Positions 1 through 8,586 of a stretch of DNA of 39,052 nt are shown here, piece after piece. The notes under the pieces are model-generated. The model was not told the origin of the DNA, did not search any database, and saw only the letters and a program-made list of their open reading frames with translations. Both the position numbers and the translations under genes were made by a program. Every line of letters begins with the position of its first letter. Within the stretch, counting starts at the first letter, position 1. The DNA comes from Chthonomonadaceae bacterium (GTDB lineage Bacteria; Armatimonadota; Chthonomonadetes; Chthonomonadales; Chthonomonadaceae), in the NCBI GenBank assembly GCA_027450145.1, contig DAIDKH010000014.1, forward strand, positions 26,002 to 65,053. The letters run 5' to 3'.

Positions 1-95
1 CCCTCAACTATGTTCCGCTTCCACCAGGTCTTGTTAAAGAGGACATCGCGGCGATCAAATCCATATTAGGCGCGCAGTTGGCCAGCGGAGGCTAG
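1..95 (+). CDS. pstS: C-terminal end of phosphate-binding protein PstS (partial)
   Basis: This is the 3' end of a reading frame that enters from the left edge; the frame runs from base 3 to a TAG at 93-95. The last 30 residues include LNYVPLPPGL, which resembles the 'Y.PLP' C-terminal end common in PstS periplasmic phosphate-binding proteins. The stop lies 6 bp before the ATG of a fused PstC-PstA permease, the expected pstS-pstC-pstA order. Most of the protein is outside the window, so signal peptide and ligand residues cannot be checked. The call rests mainly on context and this short tail. Confidence 0.72.
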   Translation, partial: LNYVPLPPGLVKEDIAAIKSILGAQLASGG

Positions 96-101
96 GATTG
101 T

Positions 102-2180
102 ATGGCGGTGCCAACCACAAACAACGGTTCTGGCATTAATTCTCAAGGAACTCGCGGACGATCGTCGCGGGCTCTTCGCACAGACAGGATTTTCCGTTCC
201 GGCACTCTTATTGCTGCCGGAACGGCCCCTGTATTAATCGCCGCAATTGGCATTGCATTGATTCTGGCTTCCAAACGTAGCCTGGTTGCGAACGGTCTTG
301 GCTTTTTTATCGGCGAGAAGTGGAAACCTAATCCACCCACTGCGATGATGCACATTGGTAACATCTTTGGTGTTCTACCATTTGTGTATGGAACCATCCT
401 AACGTCCATCATCGCACTTGCGCTAGCCGTGCCGCTTGGGGTTGGCAGCGCAATATTTCTGGCAGAAATCGCGCCGCGCAAGATAAGCGTACCTCTGTCG
501 TTCTTTGTAGAGATGTTGGCGGCTGTTCCGTCAATTGTCTATGGATATTGGGGCCTTAGCTACCTTTGTCCAATTCTGGTAGGAGTCGAACAGTGGTTAA
601 CGGCTAATTTTGGTCATATTCCATTCTTCGCAACCACCATTGGTACCGGTACGGGGCAGGACTTTTTTGCCGCAGGCCTTGTTCTAACCCTCATGATACT
701 GCCGTTTATAACAGCAGTTTCCAGGGACGTTCTTCAAACCGTTCCCGTTTCACAAAGGGAAGCAGCTTTAGGTCTGGGCGCTACGCGTTGGGAGGCAATC
801 CGCACCGTGGTGTTGCGCTACGCGAGTAGTGGAATAATCGGCGCCGTTATGCTCGGCCTCGGTCGAGCACTGGGTGAAACCATGGCAGTTACCATGGTAA
901 TAGGTGGATCTGTTACAATTGGCCACCTTAAGAACCTGGCGAGCTTCTCCATATTTCGATCGGGTTACACCATGACATCGCTGCTCATGGATCAGTATCC
1001 TAGCCCTAATTCTAACTTGCACGCTTCAGCGCTTACACAGGTAGCGCTAACGCTATTCCTTATTACCGTCGTAGTCAATGCCATTGCCCGTGGCTTGGTA
1101 TGGCTAACAGCGATGCGGGCAGGAGGCGGCTCCGACGCATCCGTCAAGTTAAAGGCATTTGTGGCGTCGGCTGTTAAATTCGCATTATTGGCAGTTGTAC
1201 TTTTGGTATTCCTTTTACAACTGCTGAGCGATTTGCATACGCGTGGTGTACTGGGCCTGTTCGGTGGTGCAGAGATCGCGTTTTTTCTCGTGGTTGCAGT
1301 CTGGGCAGCCAGTAGGTTTCTCACCCGATCACAATGGCAACCACAATGGCGTCGTTTTGCAAGCTCGGCCGGCATTGCCGCGTGCGCGGTTTGCACACTC
1401 GTAGCCGTAGGTGCCCTAATTGGCCTGCTAACGTACGTGGTGCAGCACGGGATGCCAGCGCTAAATGCGGGGTTCTTCCACAAACCCGATCCTGATAATC
1501 CAGACAGCGGCGGTATGCTGCATGCTGTCGTGGGTACGGCGGAACTGGTGCTGATGGCGGCACTAGTGGGAATTCCCACGGGGATTTTGGGGGGCATTTA
1601 CCTGTCTGAATTTGGCAACGATCGAATTGGATTTGTCATACGCTTCTTTGCAGACCTTCTTAACGGTGTGCCGTCGATTGTCCTTGGGATTTTTGCGTAT
1701 GCGCTGATCGTTGTTACAACTACGGCTTACCAGGGTGTGGCAGGGGGTTTTGCTCTCGCCATAATGATGATCCCGACGGTTATGCGCACTACTGAGGAAC
1801 TCATGCGCCTCGTACCAGACGCACTCCGCGAGGGTTCCCTTGGTTTGGGTGCTACCAATGCGAGGACTGTATGGAAGGTGGTTCTACCATCGGCTCGAGG
1901 AGGCATTCTAACGGGCGCACTCCTCGCTGTTGCCAGGGTTTCAGGTGAGACCGCTCCGCTCATCATGGTGGGTTGCAGCAGTAACCTGTTTCACGTTGAT
2001 CCGCGGCATGCTCTCGCATCGCTGCCGGTGACCATCTACATCCTTCGTAACGCACCAAGCAATCTTGCGATCCAGCAATCATGGAGTGCCGCATTGGTAC
2101 TCGTGGCTTTAGTCCTGGTCGCCAGTCTCCTTGCTCGTGTTATATCCAATCGCAGCATCGCTGCCACGAGAAGTAGCTAA
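102..2180 (+). CDS. pstCA: Fused phosphate ABC transporter permease PstC-PstA
   Basis: A 692-residue inner-membrane protein that would form the whole channel of the high-affinity phosphate importer. The N-terminal half (about 30-340) is PstC-like, with the EAA-loop region (REAALGLGATRWEAI) and the signature LGRALGETMAVTMVIGG at about 253-269. The C-terminal half (about 415-690) is PstA-like, with REGSLGLGATNARTVWKVVL and ARVSGETAPLIMVG at about 610-623. PstC and PstA are normally separate proteins of about 300 residues each. Here no stop or start separates them, and the linker (about 350-405) holds two extra hydrophobic segments, which would keep both halves in the same orientation. It lies 6 bp after pstS and upstream of a BON lipoprotein and pstB. 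The family call is firm and the fusion is read directly from one open frame. Confidence 0.93.
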   Translation: MAVPTTNNGSGINSQGTRGRSSRALRTDRIFRSGTLIAAGTAPVLIAAIGIALILASKRSLVANGLGFFIGEKWKPNPPTAMMHIGNIFGVLPFVYGTILTSIIALALAVPLGVGSAIFLAEIAPRKISVPLSFFVEMLAAVPSIVYGYWGLSYLCPILVGVEQWLTANFGHIPFFATTIGTGTGQDFFAAGLVLTLMILPFITAVSRDVLQTVPVSQREAALGLGATRWEAIRTVVLRYASSGIIGAVMLGLGRALGETMAVTMVIGGSVTIGHLKNLASFSIFRSGYTMTSLLMDQYPSPNSNLHASALTQVALTLFLITVVVNAIARGLVWLTAMRAGGGSDASVKLKAFVASAVKFALLAVVLLVFLLQLLSDLHTRGVLGLFGGAEIAFFLVVAVWAASRFLTRSQWQPQWRRFASSAGIAACAVCTLVAVGALIGLLTYVVQHGMPALNAGFFHKPDPDNPDSGGMLHAVVGTAELVLMAALVGIPTGILGGIYLSEFGNDRIGFVIRFFADLLNGVPSIVLGIFAYALIVVTTTAYQGVAGGFALAIMMIPTVMRTTEELMRLVPDALREGSLGLGATNARTVWKVVLPSARGGILTGALLAVARVSGETAPLIMVGCSSNLFHVDPRHALASLPVTIYILRNAPSNLAIQQSWSAALVLVALVLVASLLARVISNRSIAATRSS

Positions 2181-2213
2181 TCAGCACACACAAACTGATT
2201 CGTACATACTATT

Positions 2214-2231
2214 ACCGGAAGTTCTTCCGGT
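2214..2231 (+). other. Intercistronic hairpin between pstCA and the BON lipoprotein
   Basis: Perfect inverted repeat ACCGGAA-GTTC-TTCCGGT: a 7-bp stem with a 4-nt loop (GTTC is itself closed by a G-C pair). It sits in the 77-bp gap between the pstCA stop and the next start codon. No T-run follows it, so it is not a typical intrinsic terminator. It could be an mRNA-stabilising or processing hairpin that sets different levels for the genes on either side. The structure is seen; the role is inferred. Confidence 0.6.
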
Positions 2232-2257
2232 CGCACTGATTGAAAGGTAAACTTACA

Positions 2258-2677
2258 ATGCATCGAGACAGTTCTAGGTTTGTAATTGCAGCCGCGGCTC
2301 TCCTTCTCTGCACTGGCTTTGCGGGGCTAAGTGGGTGCAATAGCAGTAGCAGCAACGGTGGTAGCAACTCCGGAACCACGTCATCTGCATCGGGCACGCC
2401 AACGGGCGGCGGTGTGGGCAACAATTCCGCAGACTCCGCAATCAACGCTGATGCAACCGCCGCGATATCTGCCGACACATCGCTTAAGGGCCAGTCTATT
2501 AAGCTAAGTACAACCGGTGCCCAGGTTACTTTAGACGGCACAGTCGCAACCGTAGCAGATAAGAATGCAGCGGAAAAGGACGTCGTTGGCGCCCTGTCCA
2601 AATACGCTAAGGTCAACGCTGGCGTGATCGATAATCTAATGGTAAAACAGGGAGCCACTGCTGGCAACGGCCAGTAG
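2258..2677 (+). CDS. Secreted lipoprotein with BON domain, embedded in the pst operon
   Basis: A 139-residue protein. The ATG at 2258 is preferred over an in-frame TTG at 2240 because GAAAGG lies 9 nt upstream of it. The N-terminus is a lipoprotein signal peptide: charged start, hydrophobic run ([14 protein letters not shown]) and lipobox LSGC, predicting a lipid-anchored Cys. A low-complexity Ser/Gly/Asn linker follows, then a folded region resembling a BON domain (bacterial OsmY and nodulation), with the pattern [18 protein letters not shown] ... [23 protein letters not shown] domains are found in envelope-stress and membrane- or carbohydrate-associated proteins. Its position between the Pst permease and PstB is unusual; it may be an envelope accessory factor of phosphate uptake or simply a co-regulated gene. 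Lipoprotein call strong, BON call good, role unknown. Confidence 0.8.
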   Translation: MHRDSSRFVIAAAALLLCTGFAGLSGCNSSSSNGGSNSGTTSSASGTPTGGGVGNNSADSAINADATAAISADTSLKGQSIKLSTTGAQVTLDGTVATVADKNAAEKDVVGALSKYAKVNAGVIDNLMVKQGATAGNGQ

Positions 2678-2690
2678 GAGATCTAAATAC

Positions 2691-3545
2691 GTGGAGCAGC
2701 GCACGATCAGTATGCAACCAGGCGAGGCGGTATTGAGCAATTCAACTAGCACTCCCACAGCTCAGGTTGACGCAGCCAAATTGATGGCTCAGGTGCCCAG
2801 AATTGCCGTAAACCACCTGAATTGCTTTTACGGCAAAACTCAGGCAATTCAATCGGTGTCACTGGATATCTTGCCTAATCAGGTCACTGCGCTTATTGGG
2901 CCGTCTGGCTGCGGTAAGTCAACATTTCTGCGTACTCTTAACCGAATGAACGACAGAGTGGCTGGCTGGCGGGTTGAAGGAAGCGTCATGCTCGATGGGA
3001 CTGATGTCTACGCGCGAACGGTGGATGTAGTTCAGCTCCGTCGCAAGGTAGGTATGGTCTTCCAGCGACCAAACCCGTTCCCCATGTCGATTAGAGACAA
3101 TATTCTCTATGGTCCCAGATTGCACGGAGAGCGAACCAAATCTCGTCTTGACGATATTGTCGAGCGTACGCTTACACAGGCTGCCTTATGGGACGAAGTC
3201 AAAAACTCACTGAATAAGTCAGCCTTCGATCTTTCCGGTGGTCAACAGCAGCGCCTCTGTATAGCCCGCGTGCTTGCAGTAGAACCGGAAGTCATTCTTA
3301 TGGATGAGCCTTGCTCGGCGCTGGATCCCAACTCGACATTTCGTATAGAACAGCTGCTGGCGGAACTTGAGAGTCGATTTGCAATCGTCATAGTCACCCA
3401 CAACCTGCAACAGGCAGCACGTGTCTCGGAACGTACTGCCTTTTTCTTGAAAGGTGAGCTCATTGAGTGCAGCGATACAGCAGACCTCTTCTCCAACCCG
3501 CGCGATAAACGAACGGAAGACTACGTTCAGGGTCGATTTGGCTGA
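2691..3545 (+). CDS. pstB: Phosphate ABC transporter ATP-binding protein PstB
   Basis: A 284-residue ATPase that energises phosphate import with the PstCA channel. It starts at GTG 2691, with AGGAG about 10 nt upstream, 13 bp after the BON gene. Walker [10 protein letters not shown] is at about 70-78, signature LSGGQQQRL at about 181-189 and Walker [14 protein letters not shown] at about 201-213, followed by the switch His in VTHNLQQ. The PstB-typical NRMND and [11 protein letters not shown] stretches are present. About 35 non-conserved residues precede the ABC core, longer than in a typical PstB of about 250-260 residues; an alternative start further in is possible. It closes the operon, with a strong terminator 28 bp after the stop. 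No phoU follows. Confidence 0.96.
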   Translation: MEQRTISMQPGEAVLSNSTSTPTAQVDAAKLMAQVPRIAVNHLNCFYGKTQAIQSVSLDILPNQVTALIGPSGCGKSTFLRTLNRMNDRVAGWRVEGSVMLDGTDVYARTVDVVQLRRKVGMVFQRPNPFPMSIRDNILYGPRLHGERTKSRLDDIVERTLTQAALWDEVKNSLNKSAFDLSGGQQQRLCIARVLAVEPEVILMDEPCSALDPNSTFRIEQLLAELESRFAIVIVTHNLQQAARVSERTAFFLKGELIECSDTADLFSNPRDKRTEDYVQGRFG

Positions 3546-3573
3546 TACTCTTTGAACGGATTTCTGAAAGTAG

Positions 3574-3611
3574 CGAAAGCAGCCTGGTCTACCAGGCTGC
3601 TTTCGTCTTTT
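3574..3611 (+). terminator. Rho-independent terminator of the pst operon
   Basis: Perfect 14-bp stem CGAAAGCAGCCTGG / CCAGGCTGCTTTCG with a TCTA loop, followed by TCTTTT on the plus strand. It lies between pstB and the convergent minus-strand hydrolase gene ending at 3641. The other strand has only a weak T-rich stretch after the stem, so it may also act partly on that gene. Confidence 0.93.
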
Positions 3612-3640
3612 CGTTGGCGCGCCCTCTGAACGGGACGAGG

Positions 3641-6600
3641 CTATTTTGCACTTTTTGCAACGGATGTGGGCAGCGGTATAGGCATCTTTCCCGCTTGCAG
3701 TAACCGAGTAAACGCCATATCGAGTGCATTGAATACCCCCGCCGGCCCATCAGGGTAATTGGGGCGGTAATACGGAAGGTAGACCTTCTGCCGAGTGGAT
3801 GGAGGCAAATGGACCAACAGATGTCCATATTTCAACACTGCACGCGTGGCCGGTCGAGCTGTTCCGTCCTCATTCAACAGTCCGAAATCGCTTCCCTCGT
3901 TGACCCGGTATCCGCCCGGATACCACCAGAAGAAGATACCGTCACCATCCATTCGAATTGTTGCCCGATAGATTACGGAGTAGTATTTGCCTTGTTCCTC
4001 TAATAACCGCCTAGAGTCTCGGCCAGAGCCTGTGTTCCACACAGACATTCCTGTTTCTGCCCAGATGACAGGCATATGAGGTGCAATTCCCCGTGCATAG
4101 CCTAGCTCAAATGGGATCGTCCGCTCGTTAGTAGGGTCACCCACGCGGCCATAACATTCGGGAGCCAGGAAATCCACTGCCCGGCTTAGACCTGCCAGTT
4201 GATATGGTAGTGATCCTCCCCAGCGATAACTACCGTCTCCGGCGCTAGCCATGCGAAAACTCACAAGGTGATTGGGATCCAACGCATGAAGCCGATGCAC
4301 AGATTCACCGAATGTTTGCTGGAGCCAAGTATCGAGGAATGCGCGGTAATCACCAACGAAGTGGGCAAAATTACCGTTGGCGGCCGTTAACTGATCGTCG
4401 GAGGGACCGGTAAGCTTACCGTCAAGCTTCGGAGGGCTATACCGCCATGCGATTTCAGCAGCCGAGACATTACCATACTTAGAGATCACCCATCGACGCC
4501 AGGCATTATCCAGTCTCAATCGATTTGTATAGTCGCCAAACGATGGCTCCCAGGAAATCTCATAGGCAAACACCGTATCGTTTTGCCTAAGGTCATAGTG
4601 AAGGATAATAGATTTGAAATTTGCCCATGACTTTCGTTCGGCCTCTGGCCGACCATCGGCTAAATAGTCTGCTACCCCGGGCCGCAAGCTGAGATTAACG
4701 TGTAGGCCGAGGTTACGACAACGCCATAGAAAATCTAGTAGGTTTTGGGCTGCGATGTCCCGCGTATAGATGAACGCGCTCACGGCATTAAAACCAAGGC
4801 GCTTTAAGCGAGCAAGGTCTCTCTGTACCACGCGAGCGTCATACGAACGCGCACTCATCCAGGACTCGAAATAGAGACCGTGAGAGGTACCAATGCCCGA
4901 GGAAGGCATATAATTGACCCCATTAATGCGCCACAAACTGTTTTTGTAGTAGAAGTGTCCAGTCGGTTTGGTTCGCACGAAGGCAGGGTGCACCGGTGGC
5001 AGCCACTCATGAACGGTCATTGTAGATCGATCGATTGGACGACCATCCACTAACAGAGTAGTGACTACCGAATCACCCTCATGAGGAAGGGTACCGCCAG
5101 GATGCCAGATAGCACTACAAGAAGCCGTGGAATGCGCATTTACCGATATCTGCCATGAATGTGCCCAAACTGGTTCGTGCCTTTTCTCAATCACAATCTT
5201 GACAGTAGCAGTTTCCGTCCTGCCATCGGCATTTCGACACCCTACTTTGGCGCCGACAACACATGCCTGGTTTTTGAACAGAGTGTAATACTCTGTGCCT
5301 GCCTCAACAAGAAACAGCCCCCTGCGCATGTGTGACAAAGTCTTAGTTATTAACCTTTGAACGGCTGGGATTTTGTAAAACCCACTGTTCGAGGGCGTGA
5401 ACACCAAACGCATCCCCATTGCAGAACCAACACTGCCGGGAATGATAAGTGCCGCAGGTACACCGCGCCATTCCCCAGTGCGGGCATCACGTGCAGTTAT
5501 GAGACCCATCTGGCGGTAAAGGCGGTCCTTCAAAAAGCCGTCAGCAGCTGGTCGTGGCTGGATTGCAAAGAGCGTATCCGCCGGAAACGTCTGAGAGAGC
5601 TCTACTCCCGCGCCAGTTTTACCAGGCACATGCTGAAGTAAAAGGCGTGAAGCGGTGTGTATTCTATAGAATTTGTACGAGGGGCTCAGGGCGGTTTGCG
5701 GCGAGAGCATATCTCCTTGAGATATAGAACTTCCGGTCGGTGCAGTACCCAGTTCTGCTATTTCAAAAGAGTGAGCGCCAGGCTCTGCCCCGGTGTGGCT
5801 GTATGCCAAACCAATGCTAATTCTGGTCGCTTGCTGCGGTAGAAATCCTGCGGCAATACGCGGACCCGGTACAGTCCATGGCTTAAACTGGGCGGGAACC
5901 AGTGTATACCGCTGCCAATGAGTGGTGAGCGGCACGACTGCAATCCAACGAGACCCGTCGTCGTCATCCCATTCTACTGCGAGTGAATTAGTAGTCTTGT
6001 CTCCTCGCGCTGTGAACACCGTTACCGTATTCCCGTTAGGGAAGGGATCCGATATTACAGGCGACTCAAAGGTGTCCCACCCTTGGAGGTTCGAGATGGA
6101 GGACCTTAGCACCTTAATCGAGTTCCCGCCCACCGACTCGGGCGTTACGGAGTTCGTTGTCGGATTGGATGGTGTGTTGGAGTTCCTGGTCCATTCCGAG
6201 ATGTCCATTTCCGATGAGGGGCGCAGAATAAGATGCTGTGGGGGAACGAACGCCTCGGCCCGTTGTAGTTCGGTCAATGTTTTCCAGGAGCCGTCCGCCG
6301 TCCTAAACATTGGCATGGTACCTACAGGCGTGCCTGCAGCAAAAACGCTTCCTCCAGCCTGCAGATAACGGGACACGACTCCTATTGCCGGTTGAGGCAG
6401 CCGGGTACAGTTGGGCAATACCAGTAATGCACAGTTAGCCGTGGTGGGATCTGATTCGTGCCGCAGCTCGGCCGGATTCCACATTCGTACCTTATAGCCC
6501 GCGCGCGCTAGCAGCGGAACAATTGCGGTCGTAATAGTACCGTTGTTGATTCCCGGCGCGGTTGATCCGCACACTACCGCAACATCTGCATACGAACCAG

Positions 6601-6655
6601 CCGGAATAACCAGTGCAGTCACTGCGAGTACTAACCTGAGCAATCTTCTAACCAT
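3641..6655 (-). CDS. Large secreted clan GH-A glycoside hydrolase-like protein (beta-galactosidase-like)
   Basis: A 1004-residue exported protein. The start is ATG 6655, with GAGAGG 7 nt upstream; an upstream in-frame codon at 6691 lacks a ribosome site. A signal peptide is clear (RLLRLVLAVTALVIPAG, cleavage near SYA-DV). The mature N-terminus (VAVVCGSTAPGINNG...) resembles a class-I glutamine-amidotransferase-like fold, as in the trimerisation domain of GH42 enzymes. A beta-rich segment (about 200-320) and an Ig-like segment (about 470-570) follow. The TIM-barrel part starts near WRINGVNYMPSSG and carries LGFNAVSAFIYTRD, a likely acid/base Glu in YEISWEPSF and a likely nucleophile Glu in VIWAETGMSVW. 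Substrate is unknown. It is probably third in an operon with the SDR and dioxygenase genes, 69 bp after the SDR stop. The GH family number is uncertain. Confidence 0.8.
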   Translation of the reverse strand: MVRRLLRLVLAVTALVIPAGSYADVAVVCGSTAPGINNGTITTAIVPLLARAGYKVRMWNPAELRHESDPTTANCALLVLPNCTRLPQPAIGVVSRYLQAGGSVFAAGTPVGTMPMFRTADGSWKTLTELQRAEAFVPPQHLILRPSSEMDISEWTRNSNTPSNPTTNSVTPESVGGNSIKVLRSSISNLQGWDTFESPVISDPFPNGNTVTVFTARGDKTTNSLAVEWDDDDGSRWIAVVPLTTHWQRYTLVPAQFKPWTVPGPRIAAGFLPQQATRISIGLAYSHTGAEPGAHSFEIAELGTAPTGSSISQGDMLSPQTALSPSYKFYRIHTASRLLLQHVPGKTGAGVELSQTFPADTLFAIQPRPAADGFLKDRLYRQMGLITARDARTGEWRGVPAALIIPGSVGSAMGMRLVFTPSNSGFYKIPAVQRLITKTLSHMRRGLFLVEAGTEYYTLFKNQACVVGAKVGCRNADGRTETATVKIVIEKRHEPVWAHSWQISVNAHSTASCSAIWHPGGTLPHEGDSVVTTLLVDGRPIDRSTMTVHEWLPPVHPAFVRTKPTGHFYYKNSLWRINGVNYMPSSGIGTSHGLYFESWMSARSYDARVVQRDLARLKRLGFNAVSAFIYTRDIAAQNLLDFLWRCRNLGLHVNLSLRPGVADYLADGRPEAERKSWANFKSIILHYDLRQNDTVFAYEISWEPSFGDYTNRLRLDNAWRRWVISKYGNVSAAEIAWRYSPPKLDGKLTGPSDDQLTAANGNFAHFVGDYRAFLDTWLQQTFGESVHRLHALDPNHLVSFRMASAGDGSYRWGGSLPYQLAGLSRAVDFLAPECYGRVGDPTNERTIPFELGYARGIAPHMPVIWAETGMSVWNTGSGRDSRRLLEEQGKYYSVIYRATIRMDGDGIFFWWYPGGYRVNEGSDFGLLNEDGTARPATRAVLKYGHLLVHLPPSTRQKVYLPYYRPNYPDGPAGVFNALDMAFTRLLQAGKMPIPLPTSVAKSAK

Positions 6656-6724
6656 GAAGGACGCCTCTCGTGGTGTTACAAAATCAATCACAAAAACTGC
6701 TGCGATTCCAGCGCAGGTACTAAT

Positions 6725-7492
6725 CTACAGTCTTCCACCGTTCACTCGAAGGTACTGCCCTGTTACGAACGAAGATAAGTCGCTGCAAAAGAAAAGTACC
6801 GTATTTGCAACGTCCCGGGAGGTTCCCAGCCGCCGCAAAGCAGTGGTATCGGCGATATGCCTCTGATTCTCAGTCCAAGAGTCGGGATCATCATTTGGAT
6901 CATAATCCACTTTAGAGGTATGCCCCGGACTAACCACGTTTACTCTTACATGTTTATCGGGACCAAGTTCTTGTGCCAGAACCATTGCCATATGATTAAC
7001 AGCCGCCTTGCTTGCCCCGTAGCTTCCAAGACCTGCCATTGGATCATGCCCAGCGCCAGACGATATAAACACAATGCTTGCACCATCGTTAAGATGAGGG
7101 GCACATGCCTTCACCACGTTGTACGCCCCGTGCACATTTACATCAAACGGATGTCGCCAGGCTAAATCCTCCATAGAGGTAATAGATCCACCAGCCCCTG
7201 CCGCAGCGTTCAAGACGAGTATATCCAGCCTTCCAAATCGGGTACAGAGTTCCGTTACTGCCACATCTACGCTGCGAGCATCGGTTATGTCTACTTGTAA
7301 AGCGCACGGTTGAGCAGCAGGATTAGCTCGCTCAATTTCGCGCATAGTGCGTTCAGCCTGGGAATCGTCACTTTTAAAGAGTGCTGCAACTCGAGCACCG
7401 GCTTCTGCCAATGTTAACGATATCCTTCGGCCGATACCGCGTGTACCGCCGGTTATCAATGCGGTCTTACCTGTAAGATCGATACCAATCAT
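6725..7492 (-). CDS. Short-chain dehydrogenase/reductase (FabG-like SDR)
   Basis: A 255-residue cytoplasmic NAD(P)-dependent oxidoreductase of classical SDR type. The Rossmann dinucleotide-binding motif is TGGTRGIG at about 13-20, the NAG-type motif appears as LNAAAG, and the catalytic Ser (IVFISSGAG) and Tyr-Lys pair (YGASK) are in place. The C-terminus (FFCSDLSSFVTGQYLRVNGG) is the usual SDR ending. The start is ATG 7492, only 3 bp after the stop of the dioxygenase-like gene, so the two are almost certainly cotranscribed. The SDR fold cannot define the substrate; the neighbours (a PhyH-type oxygenase and a secreted glycoside hydrolase) suggest a hydroxylated or sugar-derived small molecule. 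Confidence 0.92.
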   Translation of the reverse strand: MIGIDLTGKTALITGGTRGIGRRISLTLAEAGARVAALFKSDDSQAERTMREIERANPAAQPCALQVDITDARSVDVAVTELCTRFGRLDILVLNAAAGAGGSITSMEDLAWRHPFDVNVHGAYNVVKACAPHLNDGASIVFISSGAGHDPMAGLGSYGASKAAVNHMAMVLAQELGPDKHVRVNVVSPGHTSKVDYDPNDDPDSWTENQRHIADTTALRRLGTSRDVANTVLFFCSDLSSFVTGQYLRVNGGRL

Positions 7493-7495
7493 GGC

Positions 7496-8392
7496 TTAAA
7501 CCTTCCATCGCTCACGTGCATCGTTCATGGTAACTCCTGGCTTCTTGCCCCAGGCATAATGCCCAATTGGATGTTCTCCTATCCACCTTTCATCCGTAGG
7601 TTCATCACTGCGCTGAAACCGAACATCACATGACAAACGGAATCGATTACTAGTGTTAACTAGCGAACAGTGCATAGTGTACATACCAAACACGATAACG
7701 TCGCCGGCCGTAAACTCCGCAGTACACCATTGGCCACCATATTTCTCTGCAATTTCCAGCGGCTCGCTGGAGAACCAACCGTCCACGTTGTCGCGGTCGA
7801 CATCCATTCGGCCGTAAGTATCACGAATACGCTGGTAGGACTCTAACCTGTGGGACCCTACCAGGACAGCAAGCGGTCCAAGGTCATAACTTACATCTCC
7901 CAGGGGTATCCAGCACGTATACAGTTCCTGGGTTCCTCGTCCCATGTATACAATATCGTAATGAGCACCGGTAAAGCCGTTTGTTCCCACCACTCGCAAC
8001 CACTTGTAATCAAACGTGAGTGAGTCGTGCCCCAGAAATCCGCTAAAGAAGCCGAATAGTTCGGACGCTTCTACTACGCGTAGAACGGGCTGCGCATGCG
8101 ATACGTCTGTCCGCCCGCCGAGGAACGCGCCATGCGCACCGGTCTTGATTACTGCCTCGGATAGGGATACGGAGGTGTCGAGTTGGTCATTAGCGGCGAG
8201 GTTTTGAAGGAGGTGTATTCTCGCCGCCGCAATGTCGCCAGGATCTAGCAAGCCGCGCAGCAAGAGATAACCATCCGCGGCCATCCGTGAGCGTAGTTGC
8301 TCATTCTGTCCCAAAAAATCACTGCTGTCAGTCAACAGTCCCAACTGTTTGCTACCAACAGTAAGCCTTCTAGAACCGAGCAAAACTTCCAT
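7496..8392 (-). CDS. Phytanoyl-CoA dioxygenase (PhyH) family protein
   Basis: A 298-residue protein of the Fe(II)/2-oxoglutarate-dependent PhyH family. The likely iron ligands are the H-x-D of GAHYDIV and a distal His in MYTMHCSL; a downstream Arg (NTSNRFRLSCDVRFQR) fits the 2-oxoglutarate-binding Arg. The N-terminal ADGYLLLRGLLDPGDI and the GPLAVLVGSHRLESY stretch are typical of the family. The start is ATG 8392, preceded by GAGGATGG. It is the first gene of a probable three-gene operon with an SDR 3 bp downstream and a large hydrolase. Bacterial PhyH proteins hydroxylate very varied small molecules, so the substrate is open. Hydroxylation followed by SDR oxidation would be a coherent two-step reaction, but this is inference. 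Confidence 0.88.
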   Translation of the reverse strand: MEVLLGSRRLTVGSKQLGLLTDSSDFLGQNEQLRSRMAADGYLLLRGLLDPGDIAAARIHLLQNLAANDQLDTSVSLSEAVIKTGAHGAFLGGRTDVSHAQPVLRVVEASELFGFFSGFLGHDSLTFDYKWLRVVGTNGFTGAHYDIVYMGRGTQELYTCWIPLGDVSYDLGPLAVLVGSHRLESYQRIRDTYGRMDVDRDNVDGWFSSEPLEIAEKYGGQWCTAEFTAGDVIVFGMYTMHCSLVNTSNRFRLSCDVRFQRSDEPTDERWIGEHPIGHYAWGKKPGVTMNDARERWKV

Positions 8393-8519
8393 GGATCCAT
8401 CCTCACAAAGTATTAGGCATAAAATGCGTCGTAAACGTCGGTGTTTCCTGCATTGGCTTGCCTTGTGGGCATATTGGCGTCACACAGTTTGCAGCATCGT
8501 CGGTTTATCAACAATAGGG

Positions 8520-8562
8520 CCTTTAAAACAAAATGAGCGAGCCCTAAGAGAGGGGCTCGCTC
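8520..8562 (-). terminator. Rho-independent terminator of the chemotaxis operon
   Basis: Perfect 10-bp stem GAGCGAGCCC / GGGCTCGCTC (8535-8544 with 8553-8562) and an 8-nt loop. On the minus strand it is followed by ATTTTGTTTT. It sits 24 bp beyond the stop of the chemoreceptor gene and separates that operon from the PhyH operon. Confidence 0.88.
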
Positions 8563-8586
8563 GATACACACGTTCCTGATGGTCGC

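Noticed and set aside
992-1597. Minus-strand frame of 201 codons
   Set aside because: Fully antisense to the PstCA frame, with no motif or ribosome site.
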